Shown in pieces: positions 43,372-50,023 of a stretch of DNA of 64,000 nucleotides. The notes below the pieces were generated by a model. It searched no databases. It saw only the letters and a list, made by a program, of their open reading frames with translations, and was not told where the DNA came from. Each line of letters begins with the position of its first letter. Positions within the stretch are counted from its first letter, which is position 1. Location of the stretch: assembly GCA_044223975.1 (NCBI GenBank), contig JBGALI010000011.1:62001-126000 (forward strand), written 5' to 3'. Origin of the DNA: CAZCPB01 sp044223975. GTDB lineage: Bacteria > Planctomycetota > Phycisphaerae > Phycisphaerales > UBA1924. Position numbers and translations under genes: made by a program.

Positions 43372-43938
43372 ATGAAGCGAATCGAGCGGCTCGGAGACTT
43401 TCGCTATCTCACGTTTTCGACGTACCACCAATTACCGCTGTTTCAGAACGACAAACTCAAAGACGCGTTTGTGGCAGCCCTCGACGCGATGCGTTCGCGC
43501 TGCGACATCGCGATCATCGCGTACGTCGTGATGCCCGAGTACGTGCATGTGATCCTCTTTCCGCGGCGAGAGGAATGGATGGTCTCGCGCTCGCTGCACG
43601 GCCTGAAGCGGGACTTTGCGAAAGGTGTGATCGCGCGATGGCGGGAGCTCAAGGCGCCGATCCTGGCGCGGATCACGGATGCCATGGGGCGGCCGCGGTT
43701 CTGGCAGCCGGGGGGCGGGTACGACCGGAACGTGTTCCCGAATGGGGAACTCGTGGAGAAGATCAACTACATCCACCACAACCCGGTCGAGCGCGGGCTG
43801 GTCAAGCGGGCGATCGATTGGGAGTGGTCGTCGGCATCGTGGTACGCGACGGGGGAAGGGATGATCGGGGTGGATCGGTGGAGGGAGGTGAGGGTGGTGA
43901 GGCCGGAGAGAAGAAGACAGGAGAGAAGAGAAGAATGA
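43372..43938 (+). CDS. REP-associated tyrosine transposase (RAYT, Y1_Tnp)
   Basis: Single-domain Y1/HUH-type transposase relative of 188 residues. RAYTs nick at palindromic repeats and spread them, but do not move as ordinary IS. The fold begins at FRYLTFSTYHQLPLFQND. The putative catalytic Tyr133 is in INYIHHNPVERGLV, and WEWSSASWY closes the domain. The metal motif is MPEYVHVIL: the first His of the usual HxH is replaced by Tyr57, leaving Tyr-Val-His59. It may have altered or reduced activity. A GTG at 43294 is a possible earlier start. Matching repeats flank the gene on both sides. Confidence 0.85.
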   Translation: MKRIERLGDFRYLTFSTYHQLPLFQNDKLKDAFVAALDAMRSRCDIAIIAYVVMPEYVHVILFPRREEWMVSRSLHGLKRDFAKGVIARWRELKAPILARITDAMGRPRFWQPGGGYDRNVFPNGELVEKINYIHHNPVERGLVKRAIDWEWSSASWYATGEGMIGVDRWREVRVVRPERRRQERREE

Positions 43939-43954
43939 GAAACTGGTAGAGGGT

Positions 43955-44025
43955 GTAGCACTGGTGCGCCGCGGGTAGAGACGGAGGGGGAGTAGGGGAA
44001 GGAGACGCGTCGACCAGTGGCACCC
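43955..44025 (+). repeat. RAYT-associated palindromic repeat, downstream copy 1
   Basis: A 71-bp element from GTAGCACTGGTGCGCCGCG to CGACCAGTGGCACCC. End arms of about 14 bases are imperfect inverted repeats (CACTGGT-GCCGCG type) around a purine-rich middle. Confidence 0.7.
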
Positions 44026-44050
44026 GAGTTTGGAACCAGGGCCACCCGCC
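44013..44050 (+). repeat. 38-bp unit adjoining the palindromic repeat, copy 1
   Basis: ACCAGTGGCACCCGAGTT through CCACCCGCC; it differs by one base from the copy at 44338-44375. Confidence 0.65.
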
Positions 44051-44103
44051 GGGTAGAGACGGAGGAGGAGTAGGGGAAGGAGACGCGGCGACCAGTGGCA
44101 CCC
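44051..44103 (+). repeat. Partial palindromic repeat (right part only)
   Basis: Repeats the middle and right arm of the element at 43955 (GGGTAGAGACGGAGGAGGAG through CAGTGGCACCC), without the left arm. Confidence 0.6.
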
Positions 44104-44144
44104 GCGCCAACAGCGGTTGGCTTGGGTATGCGGATGATCGGGAC

Positions 44145-44217
44145 GGGTGCCACGAGTCGCCGTGCCTACCCGCTCTTTTCCGTCTACTTCGCCTTCCCCA
44201 CGGCGCACTCGTGCTAC
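44145..44217 (-). repeat. RAYT-associated palindromic repeat, downstream copy 2 (inverted)
   Basis: A 73-bp element from GGGTGCCACGAGTCGCCG to GGCGCACTCGTGCTAC, in the same orientation as the upstream copy at 43191. The two arms carry matched changes: CACGAG here pairs with CTCGTG. Confidence 0.65.
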
Positions 44218-44278
44218 GCGTTCTACCGGCCTCTACACGTACTCGGCCGCGCGGGGCGGACGAGAATCGGTAGGGCTG

Positions 44279-44350
44279 GTAGCACTGGTGCGCCGCGAGT
44301 AGACTGGGGAGGCGAATGAGAACGGGTAGACGCGGCGACCAGTGGCACCC
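44279..44350 (+). repeat. RAYT-associated palindromic repeat, downstream copy 3
   Basis: A 72-bp element from GTAGCACTGGTGCGCCGCG to GCGGCGACCAGTGGCACCC, in the same orientation as 43955. Confidence 0.7.
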
Positions 44351-44375
44351 GAGTTTGGAACCCGGGCCACCCGCC
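44338..44375 (+). repeat. 38-bp unit adjoining the palindromic repeat, copy 2
   Basis: Near-identical to 44013-44050. It ends 50 bases before the HAF-repeat gene. Confidence 0.65.
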
Positions 44376-44411
44376 CAAGTAATCTGGGTTGGCCAAAGCA
44401 CGAGAAACGGG

Positions 44412-44417
44412 TAGACT
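44412..44417 (+). promoter_or_regulatory. -10-like box TAGACT, leaderless spacing
   Basis: The box lies seven bases before the ATG at 44425, with no Shine-Dalgarno. Confidence 0.5.
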
Positions 44418-44424
44418 CACAAGC

Positions 44425-45609
44425 ATGAAGCGCGGGGAGCAGAAGCTTGGCGTTTGGCAGCCCATTGCAGCGGAAGTACGACCGGTTCGGCGCAAGGAAG
44501 CGGCGATCTTGGCACTGACAACCGCGGCACTGGCTGCCCCCTCGAGAACATCCGCGAGCGTTGCGTTTACCAATTTCGGAACATTGCCCGGCTACGACTA
44601 CGCCTGCTATGCAAGTGACGTCAGTGGCGACGGTTCTGTTGTCGTTGGAACGTCGGTTCAGAGAAAGTCGACGGGAGGTTCGACTAGTCGCGCGTTTCGG
44701 TGGACCGCGTCTGGAGGTATGCAAGATCTCGGTGTTTTCTCCGGCGCGGAGTACTCGGGCGCGGCGGCCATCAGCCGCGATGGAAGCGCGATCGGCGGAT
44801 CCGGTGGTAGCGCGAATAACAATCCCGCGACGAGATGGACTCAGGGAACAGGGATGGCGAGCATTGGTAGTCTGCCACCTGTCTATCCCTTGGGCCCGAA
44901 TGCCACGGCGTACGGCCTGAGCGCGGGGGGTGGAGTGGTGATCGGTTCGTGCAACTCGGGCCAAGACCAGCGTGCTTTTCGATGGACTGCGAGCACGGGC
45001 ATGCAACCCCTCGCTTCGGTGGACTCCTCGGCGAACGCGATCAGCGCTGACGGCACAATCGTTGGTGGGTTTCGAAGCGGCCGAGCCGTGATCTGGACTC
45101 CTGCTGGTGTTGTCGACCTCGGAGGAAGCTACAGCTCATTCGCCAATGCGATCACCCCTGACGGTCAGGTCGTTGCTGGCGGATCGAACGGCATCGTGAA
45201 CGGTTCATCCAGACGTCAAGCGTTCACGTGGACTGTCGCGGGAGGAATGAAACTCTTGGGATTGCTGCCAGGCGGACACGAGTCGTATGCGAATGGAATT
45301 AGCGACACGGGAAATGCCGTCGTGGGACAGTGCGCCGGGAATGGGTTTGGGTGGGACGCGTTCCTGTGGACCCCCGAATTGGGAATGGTGAACTTGAATT
45401 CCTATCTCCCGTCGCTGGGTGTCGACTTGACCGGCTGGACACTGGACTACTGCACCGGTGTGAGCGGTGATGGCTCTGTGCTCGTTGGATATGGCACGTT
45501 CAACGGACAAGATCGAGGTTGGGTTGTGACGGGTATCCCAGCGCCTGGCGCCGGCGTACTGTTCGTTGCGACCGCGGTAGCGCTTAGCGCCCGCCGCCGT
45601 CGTGTCTGA
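44425..45609 (+). CDS. HAF-repeat secreted protein with PAP-CTERM tail
   Basis: Exported protein of 394 residues. An N-terminal hydrophobic segment (about 28-42) follows a basic stretch. About seven HAF-type repeats follow, with AFRWTASGGMQDLGVF, AFRWTASTGMQPL, AFTWTVAGGMKLLGLLPGG and AFLWTPELGMVNL alternating with GDGSVVVG or DGTIVGG turns, suggesting a beta-propeller. The tail PAPGAGVLFVATAVALSARRRR is a PEP-CTERM-like sorting signal. Its base composition looks slightly less GC-rich than that of its neighbours. Function unknown. Confidence 0.83.
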   Translation: MKRGEQKLGVWQPIAAEVRPVRRKEAAILALTTAALAAPSRTSASVAFTNFGTLPGYDYACYASDVSGDGSVVVGTSVQRKSTGGSTSRAFRWTASGGMQDLGVFSGAEYSGAAAISRDGSAIGGSGGSANNNPATRWTQGTGMASIGSLPPVYPLGPNATAYGLSAGGGVVIGSCNSGQDQRAFRWTASTGMQPLASVDSSANAISADGTIVGGFRSGRAVIWTPAGVVDLGGSYSSFANAITPDGQVVAGGSNGIVNGSSRRQAFTWTVAGGMKLLGLLPGGHESYANGISDTGNAVVGQCAGNGFGWDAFLWTPELGMVNLNSYLPSLGVDLTGWTLDYCTGVSGDGSVLVGYGTFNGQDRGWVVTGIPAPGAGVLFVATAVALSARRRRV

Positions 45610-45760
45610 CGCCGAGCGATGTTAGATGGCAAACCGTTCTCCGGTGTTCAATCCTGGCCGTAATCACTGCCGATTGTCGCAACGGAGGGAGACGCTGGCT
45701 GGCGGTGCAGGCGCAACGGCCGCAAGGGTATCGATCTGATGCTCTTCTACCGGAGGAGCG

Positions 45761-46915
45761 TTACTCAAGCCAATCCTCCGCCTTCAATCGCGCCGGCACA
45801 TACTCCTCCGTCACGTACGAGATGTCCTTTGTGATCATCGCCTCGACTTCCATCTTGAAGCCATTGGTGAGGAGCCCCTGGATCTCCTTCTGCCAGCCCT
45901 TGTGGCCTTCGAACCATGGGTACGCGGCGATCTCCTTGGCCCGCTTGATGTCGTTCTCGGTGAGGTCAATTTTGACCGCATCGCCGAGATCACACTCCTT
46001 GTAGTCCTTGGCGCGGATGCCCAGGAACTTGGCATCGGGGATGGCGAGGCGCGAGGATTCGAAGGCCAGCGAGATCGAGCCCTGCTTGATGACGCTGTAG
46101 ATGTAGTGGCCCCAGGGGTCGCAGTCGAGGACGCAGATGATGGGGAGTTTCAGTTCCTGGTTCAGGCGCTGCAGCAGGCGGCGGCAGCCTCTTGGGGGTT
46201 GGCCGGCGCCGTGGGTGAGGATGCAGTTGTTCTCTTCCCAGAAGCGGTCTTCGTTGAAGCGGTTCCAGACCGTGCCCTTTTCGACGTGGAGGACGAACTT
46301 GGCCTCGCACTTGCCGAACTGGATGACGTCGGGCTCGACGATGGAGGGGAGGGCGTAGCCGCCCGAGCCCATGCGGCGGCAGTTGATCTCGTCGCCCTTG
46401 TCGATCAGCGTGATGTTGCCGACCATGCTGCCGCGGTTCTCGGCGAAGACGTGGAGCTCTTCGCGGAGGGCGCCGAGGGTGACTTCCAGGTCCTCGAGGA
46501 TGGGATCGGACTCGTCCTGACCGTCGAACGTGTTTTCCTTCGTGCCGGCGACGGTGTGCTTGGCTTTGTAGAACACACCGCGGAGACTGCTGGTCTTCTG
46601 GGCGTCGATCAGGTCCTTGATCGTGCTGGCGTGCAGCATGGTCTGCATGAACTGCTTGGCCTGGTTGAGATTGAAGAGCTCGCGGGTGGCGACGGCGTCG
46701 CCCATCTCGAGGATGCGGCGCTTCTTGTTCCAGTTGGTGTTGGACTTGGAGCGGGTGGGGATCTCGATGACCGGCTCGCGGCCCTTGAAGACCTTGCCGG
46801 TGAAGTCTTCGGCGAGGTCGACGATCTTCTTCATGGTGCGGGCGTCGCGCTCCTTGATGCGCGCGGACTGGGCGGGCTTGGGCTTTGCATCGGACTTGGC
46901 GGTGGACTTGGCCAT
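45761..46915 (-). CDS. top6A: DNA topoisomerase VI subunit A (Spo11-like)
   Basis: The DNA-cutting subunit of type IIB topoisomerase, 384 residues, a homologue of archaeal Top6A and eukaryotic Spo11. The catalytic Tyr116 lies in the 5Y-CAP domain (SSLRGVFYKAKHT). The Toprim domain follows, with Glu212 (HVEKGTVWNRF) and Asp264/Asp266 (VLDCDPWGHYIYSVIKQGS). It ends VTEEYVPARLKAEDWLE. All catalytic residues are present. The N-terminus is a short Lys/Ala-rich extension. GGAG precedes the ATG, and TACACT lies 31 bases upstream. Subunit B is encoded about 3 kb away, with five unrelated genes in between. Topo VI is rare in bacteria. Confidence 0.93.
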   Translation of the reverse strand: MAKSTAKSDAKPKPAQSARIKERDARTMKKIVDLAEDFTGKVFKGREPVIEIPTRSKSNTNWNKKRRILEMGDAVATRELFNLNQAKQFMQTMLHASTIKDLIDAQKTSSLRGVFYKAKHTVAGTKENTFDGQDESDPILEDLEVTLGALREELHVFAENRGSMVGNITLIDKGDEINCRRMGSGGYALPSIVEPDVIQFGKCEAKFVLHVEKGTVWNRFNEDRFWEENNCILTHGAGQPPRGCRRLLQRLNQELKLPIICVLDCDPWGHYIYSVIKQGSISLAFESSRLAIPDAKFLGIRAKDYKECDLGDAVKIDLTENDIKRAKEIAAYPWFEGHKGWQKEIQGLLTNGFKMEVEAMITKDISYVTEEYVPARLKAEDWLE

Positions 46916-46946
46916 GGGGCACTCCGTTGCCGTGGGTGGCGGGGGC

Positions 46947-46952
46947 AGTGTA
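46947..46952 (-). promoter_or_regulatory. -10-like box TACACT upstream of top6A
   Basis: It lies 31 bases before the top6A ATG, with a GGAG Shine-Dalgarno between. Confidence 0.4.
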
Positions 46953-47104
46953 TGGGGCGGGATCGGGCGTGGAAACCGGGGGGTGGGGACAGTCTCAACG
47001 GTCCCTCACGCGGGGAACAGGGTGGGATCATGGGTGCGGGTGGATGGGAGGTGGGCATCGGGGCGTTCGGATACCGACGCACCGAGGCACCAAAGGAGAT
47101 GGGC

Positions 47105-47455
47105 ATGCCGGATGGAATCAAGCAGCACTCGGACATGGAGCGGTGCGCGCACCTGTGCCACGAGTGCCAGGATGCGTGCCTGGGACTGATCCCGCACTGC
47201 CTGGCGCTGGGCGAGGAGCACGCGGACGCGAAGCACATCGGGTTGCTGCTGGACTGCACCGTGGTTTGCGGGGCCTCGCACAACTTTCTGCACCGCGGCT
47301 CGCCCATGCACAAGGTGACGTGCGGCGCATGCCAGCAGGTGTGCGAGGCGTGCGCGGAGGACTGCGAGCGGGTTGGGCCGGATGATGAGCGGATGCGCGA
47401 GTGTGCGCAGGCGTGCCGGCGCTGCGCCGAGGCGTGCCGGACGATGGCGGCGTGA
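47105..47455 (+). CDS. Four-helix-bundle copper-binding protein (DUF326/Csp-like)
   Basis: Cytosolic protein of 116 residues with 16 Cys, arranged as in four-helix copper-storage proteins: CAHLCHECQDAC, then CTVVC, CGACQQVCEACAEDC and CAQACRRCAEAC. These proteins hold Cu(I) along the inside of a helical bundle. There is no signal peptide, so it is a cytosolic Csp-type protein. AAGGAG lies six bases before the ATG at 47105; an in-frame ATG six bases earlier is less well placed. No copper regulator or P-type ATPase is nearby. Confidence 0.88.
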   Translation: MPDGIKQHSDMERCAHLCHECQDACLGLIPHCLALGEEHADAKHIGLLLDCTVVCGASHNFLHRGSPMHKVTCGACQQVCEACAEDCERVGPDDERMRECAQACRRCAEACRTMAA

Positions 47456-47479
47456 GCCGAAGATCCGTCATGCATCCGT

Positions 47480-48373
47480 TTATGTGAACCAGTGCGGAGC
47501 GGCGAGGAGCGCTGCCGCGGCGAGAGCGCCCTCGGCGGCGAGTCGCAGGTCGACGATGTCGCGCAGGCGGTCGGGGCGGCGGGTGCGCAGGGCGATGAGG
47601 CCGACGAGCGTCAGGATCGACCAGACGACGCGGGCGTGGAACGGGACCCAGGGGCAGGCGAGGATGACCGCGGCCAGGAAGATGCGGGCGATGCCGGTGA
47701 GACGCCAGGTGTGGCCGGGGCCGAGAGTGGTGGGAAGAGTTGACGTGCCGTGGGCGCGGTCGGCGGGTTCGTCGTCGATGTCGCAGAGCGCGGCGTCGAG
47801 GGCGATGCGCACGGCGACGATCGCTGCCGCGGCGGCGATGGCGGGGGCGTGGGCGCGGGCCAGATCGAGCCACGCACCGGGGGCATCGGCCGGCGAGGCG
47901 GCGGCGATCGCGGCCATCGCTGCGAATGCGGTGATGCCGAGCGCCACGTAGCAGTTCTTGATCCAGACGATGTCTTTAGGGCGTGGGCGCGAGCCGCGCG
48001 GTGTGGGGGCGTAGCAGGCGACGCCCAAGGCCGAGCACGCGCCCGCGAGGGGTGCCCAGTGGCTGATCGCAAGGCCCGCGATGGCGCCCGCGATGAGAAG
48101 CAGGAAGGCGAGCGTGCGGACGGCACGCGAGTGGCGCGTGAGAAAGGCGTAGCGTCGCGGCTGGGCCGAGGCGTCGGCGGGGTCGATCCAGGCGTCGCGC
48201 AGCTTGACGCGGTCGAGCGCGTAGGCGCCGGTGGCGGTGAGGAAGACGGAGAGCGCCGCGGCGGCGAAGTGCGCGGGGCGAGCTTCAAGGCCTGAGAGCT
48301 GCGCAAAGCAGATGAAGGCGCCGACGGCGTAAAGGCCGGGCCAGGCACCGATATGGCCCAACGCTTCAAGCAT
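47480..48373 (-). CDS. UbiA-family prenyltransferase
   Basis: Integral membrane enzyme of 297 residues with about eight helices. UbiA enzymes attach isoprenoid chains to aromatic or other acceptors, for instance in quinone synthesis. The two Asp-rich motifs are recognisable in modified form: YALDRVKLRDAWID near residue 51 and LCDIDDEPADRAHG near residue 200. The second is the better match. The acceptor cannot be told. No quinone pathway genes adjoin it. Confidence 0.75.
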   Translation of the reverse strand: MLEALGHIGAWPGLYAVGAFICFAQLSGLEARPAHFAAAALSVFLTATGAYALDRVKLRDAWIDPADASAQPRRYAFLTRHSRAVRTLAFLLLIAGAIAGLAISHWAPLAGACSALGVACYAPTPRGSRPRPKDIVWIKNCYVALGITAFAAMAAIAAASPADAPGAWLDLARAHAPAIAAAAAIVAVRIALDAALCDIDDEPADRAHGTSTLPTTLGPGHTWRLTGIARIFLAAVILACPWVPFHARVVWSILTLVGLIALRTRRPDRLRDIVDLRLAAEGALAAAALLAAPHWFT

Positions 48374-48431
48374 GACGGATCATTGGGCACGTGGTGCGTG
48401 CCGCGGCTCGAATCAGTCGCGGGTGGGAGCG

Positions 48432-48908
48432 CTACTTGGCGGCGCCGGTCATCGTCATGAGCTCTTCGGGTCCTTGAGAGAGCGTGAGCGTGTTGCCCGC
48501 GACGGCGTAGGTGTCGGCCTTGCGGAGCGAATCGACGAAGAGGCTCTCGACGGCCATGAGCTGAGGGGCGCCGGCGCGGCGGGTGGTCATGATGGGGCCC
48601 AAGGCGAAGCGGCCGCTGGAGAGTGCGGTCTGATCGAAGGACGAACCCAGGGCGTTCACACTGGTGTAGCCGCTCACCGTGCCGTCGCGCGCGATCGAGA
48701 GCGAGGGGAGGCGGGCGCCCTGTGGGACGAGTTCGCTCACGCTGTTGCCCGCGAGGGTGGCGAGGGTCCAGTCGTTGTAAAGAGATTCGGGCGAGGGCGG
48801 GGCCGTCGAGGCCTTGGGACCGGATTCGCATGCCGCGAGGATCATCGGGAGGAGCGTGATGGAGGTGATGAGGTGGAGGGCGCGGGTGCGCGGGCGGTGA
48901 ATCGTCAC
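48432..48908 (-). CDS. META-domain lipoprotein, copy 1
   Basis: Lipoprotein of 158 residues, lipobox ILAAC. The META/HslJ-like domain covers about residues 40-150 (DWTLATLAGNSV, PSLSIARDGTVSGYTSVNAL, GPIMTTRRAGAP, ESLFVDSLRKADTYAV). The GTG start at 48908 is chosen because AGGAG lies seven bases upstream. It is a paralogue of 49527-49979. META proteins are linked to stress resistance (HslJ, novobiocin) without a known activity. Confidence 0.83.
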   Translation of the reverse strand: MTIHRPRTRALHLITSITLLPMILAACESGPKASTAPPSPESLYNDWTLATLAGNSVSELVPQGARLPSLSIARDGTVSGYTSVNALGSSFDQTALSSGRFALGPIMTTRRAGAPQLMAVESLFVDSLRKADTYAVAGNTLTLSQGPEELMTMTGAAK

Positions 48909-48965
48909 GGCGGTTCTCCTGGGATGCGCCCAAGGATACGGCTGCGGGTCGGGCCGGGTCGGCGG

Positions 48966-48971
48966 TACGCT
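48966..48971 (+). promoter_or_regulatory. -10-like box TACGCT upstream of 49032
   Basis: It lies 60 bases before the ATG at 49032, which has its own GGAGG Shine-Dalgarno. Confidence 0.35.
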
Positions 48972-49031
48972 TGGTGAGAATGGAACGCGCGAGCCGGATT
49001 CGTTGGGGCGATCGGCGCGGAGGGATTCACC

Positions 49032-49523
49032 ATGACAGCGTTCGTGCGGCGCGAGAGGTACTGCGGGCGGATGACGCGGTTTGCGGGCTTGGTCACGCTG
49101 CGCGGCACGCGTCTGAAGCGGTACGACACGACGATTGACGGCGGCGGTGTCGATGAGGCGTCGTACGCGCGTGGGATTGAGATGGCGGGGGAGATGCTGC
49201 CGCGGGAGGCGGTGGGGGCGGACCGGCCGGGCGTGGGGGTTCTGATCTGCCACACTGGAAGGGCGGTCGAGTACGTGGTGATGGGGTGGTGGGACCACCA
49301 GAACGAACTCGTGATGCGCGTGCTGGTGCGCGACCGGGTCGTTGGCGCGGCGTGGCGAGACGGAGCGGGGGAGTGGTCGTTCTGCGTCTGGGACCTGGAG
49401 GTGATGTGGCACGAGCGCGAGGCGTACGTGCAGCACGTGCTGTCGCCCGCGGCGGGGGCGGATGTGGAGGGGTACCTGGTGGATGTGTGGGACGAAGAGG
49501 CGGAAGGGTCGCCGGCGCCGTGA
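49032..49523 (+). CDS. Conserved hypothetical protein
   Basis: Cytosolic protein of 163 residues, no recognised domain. It contains GVGVLICHTGRAVEYVVMGWWD and WSFCVWDLEVMWHEREAYVQHVL, a pattern I connect with unnamed proteins found beside unrelated genes in several bacteria. GGAGG lies seven bases before the ATG. It sits between the two META-domain genes on the opposite strand, ending three bases from the second. Confidence 0.7.
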   Translation: MTAFVRRERYCGRMTRFAGLVTLRGTRLKRYDTTIDGGGVDEASYARGIEMAGEMLPREAVGADRPGVGVLICHTGRAVEYVVMGWWDHQNELVMRVLVRDRVVGAAWRDGAGEWSFCVWDLEVMWHEREAYVQHVLSPAAGADVEGYLVDVWDEEAEGSPAP

Positions 49524-49526
49524 CGG

Positions 49527-49979
49527 CTACTTCTGACTGGCGGCGGCGAACATCAGCATCTTCAGGTCGCCCTTCGCGAACGTGAGCAACACCCCGTCGA
49601 TGGTGAAGTAGTCGGCCTTGGAGAGGTCGGTGAGGAAGGCACTCTCGACGATGGTCTGTTGTGGGGTGCCGGTGCGGCCGGTGGTCATGGCGTTGCCGAA
49701 CTTGAAGTTGCCGTTGGAAAGCAGGGACGGATCCACGAACGTGGTGAGAGTGTTCATGCCGGTGTAGCCGGTGATGTGGCCGTCGGCGGCGATGGTGAGG
49801 CTGGGCTTTCGTTCGCCGGGGTTCAGGTAGGAATCGATCTCGGCGCCGTCGAGGGTGACGAGTGTCCACGTGTTCGCGTACGCGGGGGTTGAGCCCGGGG
49901 CGGGGTGGCTGGCGCAGCCGGGCACGAAGGCGACGAGGACCGCGCCGATGAGCAACGCCAGAGATGCGAGAGAGCGCAT
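49527..49979 (-). CDS. META-domain lipoprotein, copy 2
   Basis: Lipoprotein of 150 residues, lipobox FVPGC. The META domain has TWTLVTLDGAEIDSYL, PSLTIAADGHITGYTGMNTL, GNAMTTGRTGTP and ESAFLTDLSKADYFTI. It is clearly paralogous to 48432-48908, with the same motif order. GGAG lies seven bases before the ATG at 49979. Confidence 0.83.
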   Translation of the reverse strand: MRSLASLALLIGAVLVAFVPGCASHPAPGSTPAYANTWTLVTLDGAEIDSYLNPGERKPSLTIAADGHITGYTGMNTLTTFVDPSLLSNGNFKFGNAMTTGRTGTPQQTIVESAFLTDLSKADYFTIDGVLLTFAKGDLKMLMFAAASQK

Positions 49980-50023
49980 GATCAAACTCCGAAGGGGTGG
50001 CGCGGGGACGCGATGGCGAGCGG

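Larger units (their letters stand above)
43939..44424. other. Repeat-filled intergenic region (486 bp) after the RAYT gene
   Basis: No gene. It contains three full and one partial palindromic elements in alternating orientation plus two copies of a 38-bp unit, listed separately, and the TAGACT box of the next gene at its end. Confidence 0.7.

Noticed and set aside
43191..44375. Repeats considered as a CRISPR array
   Set aside because: Copies alternate in orientation, are 71-73 bp with internal palindromes and irregular spacing, and there are no cas genes.
45902..47455. A long plus-strand frame running through top6A into the copper-binding protein gene
   Set aside because: Only the last 116 codons encode a Cys-rich protein with a Shine-Dalgarno. 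The rest is antisense to top6A.
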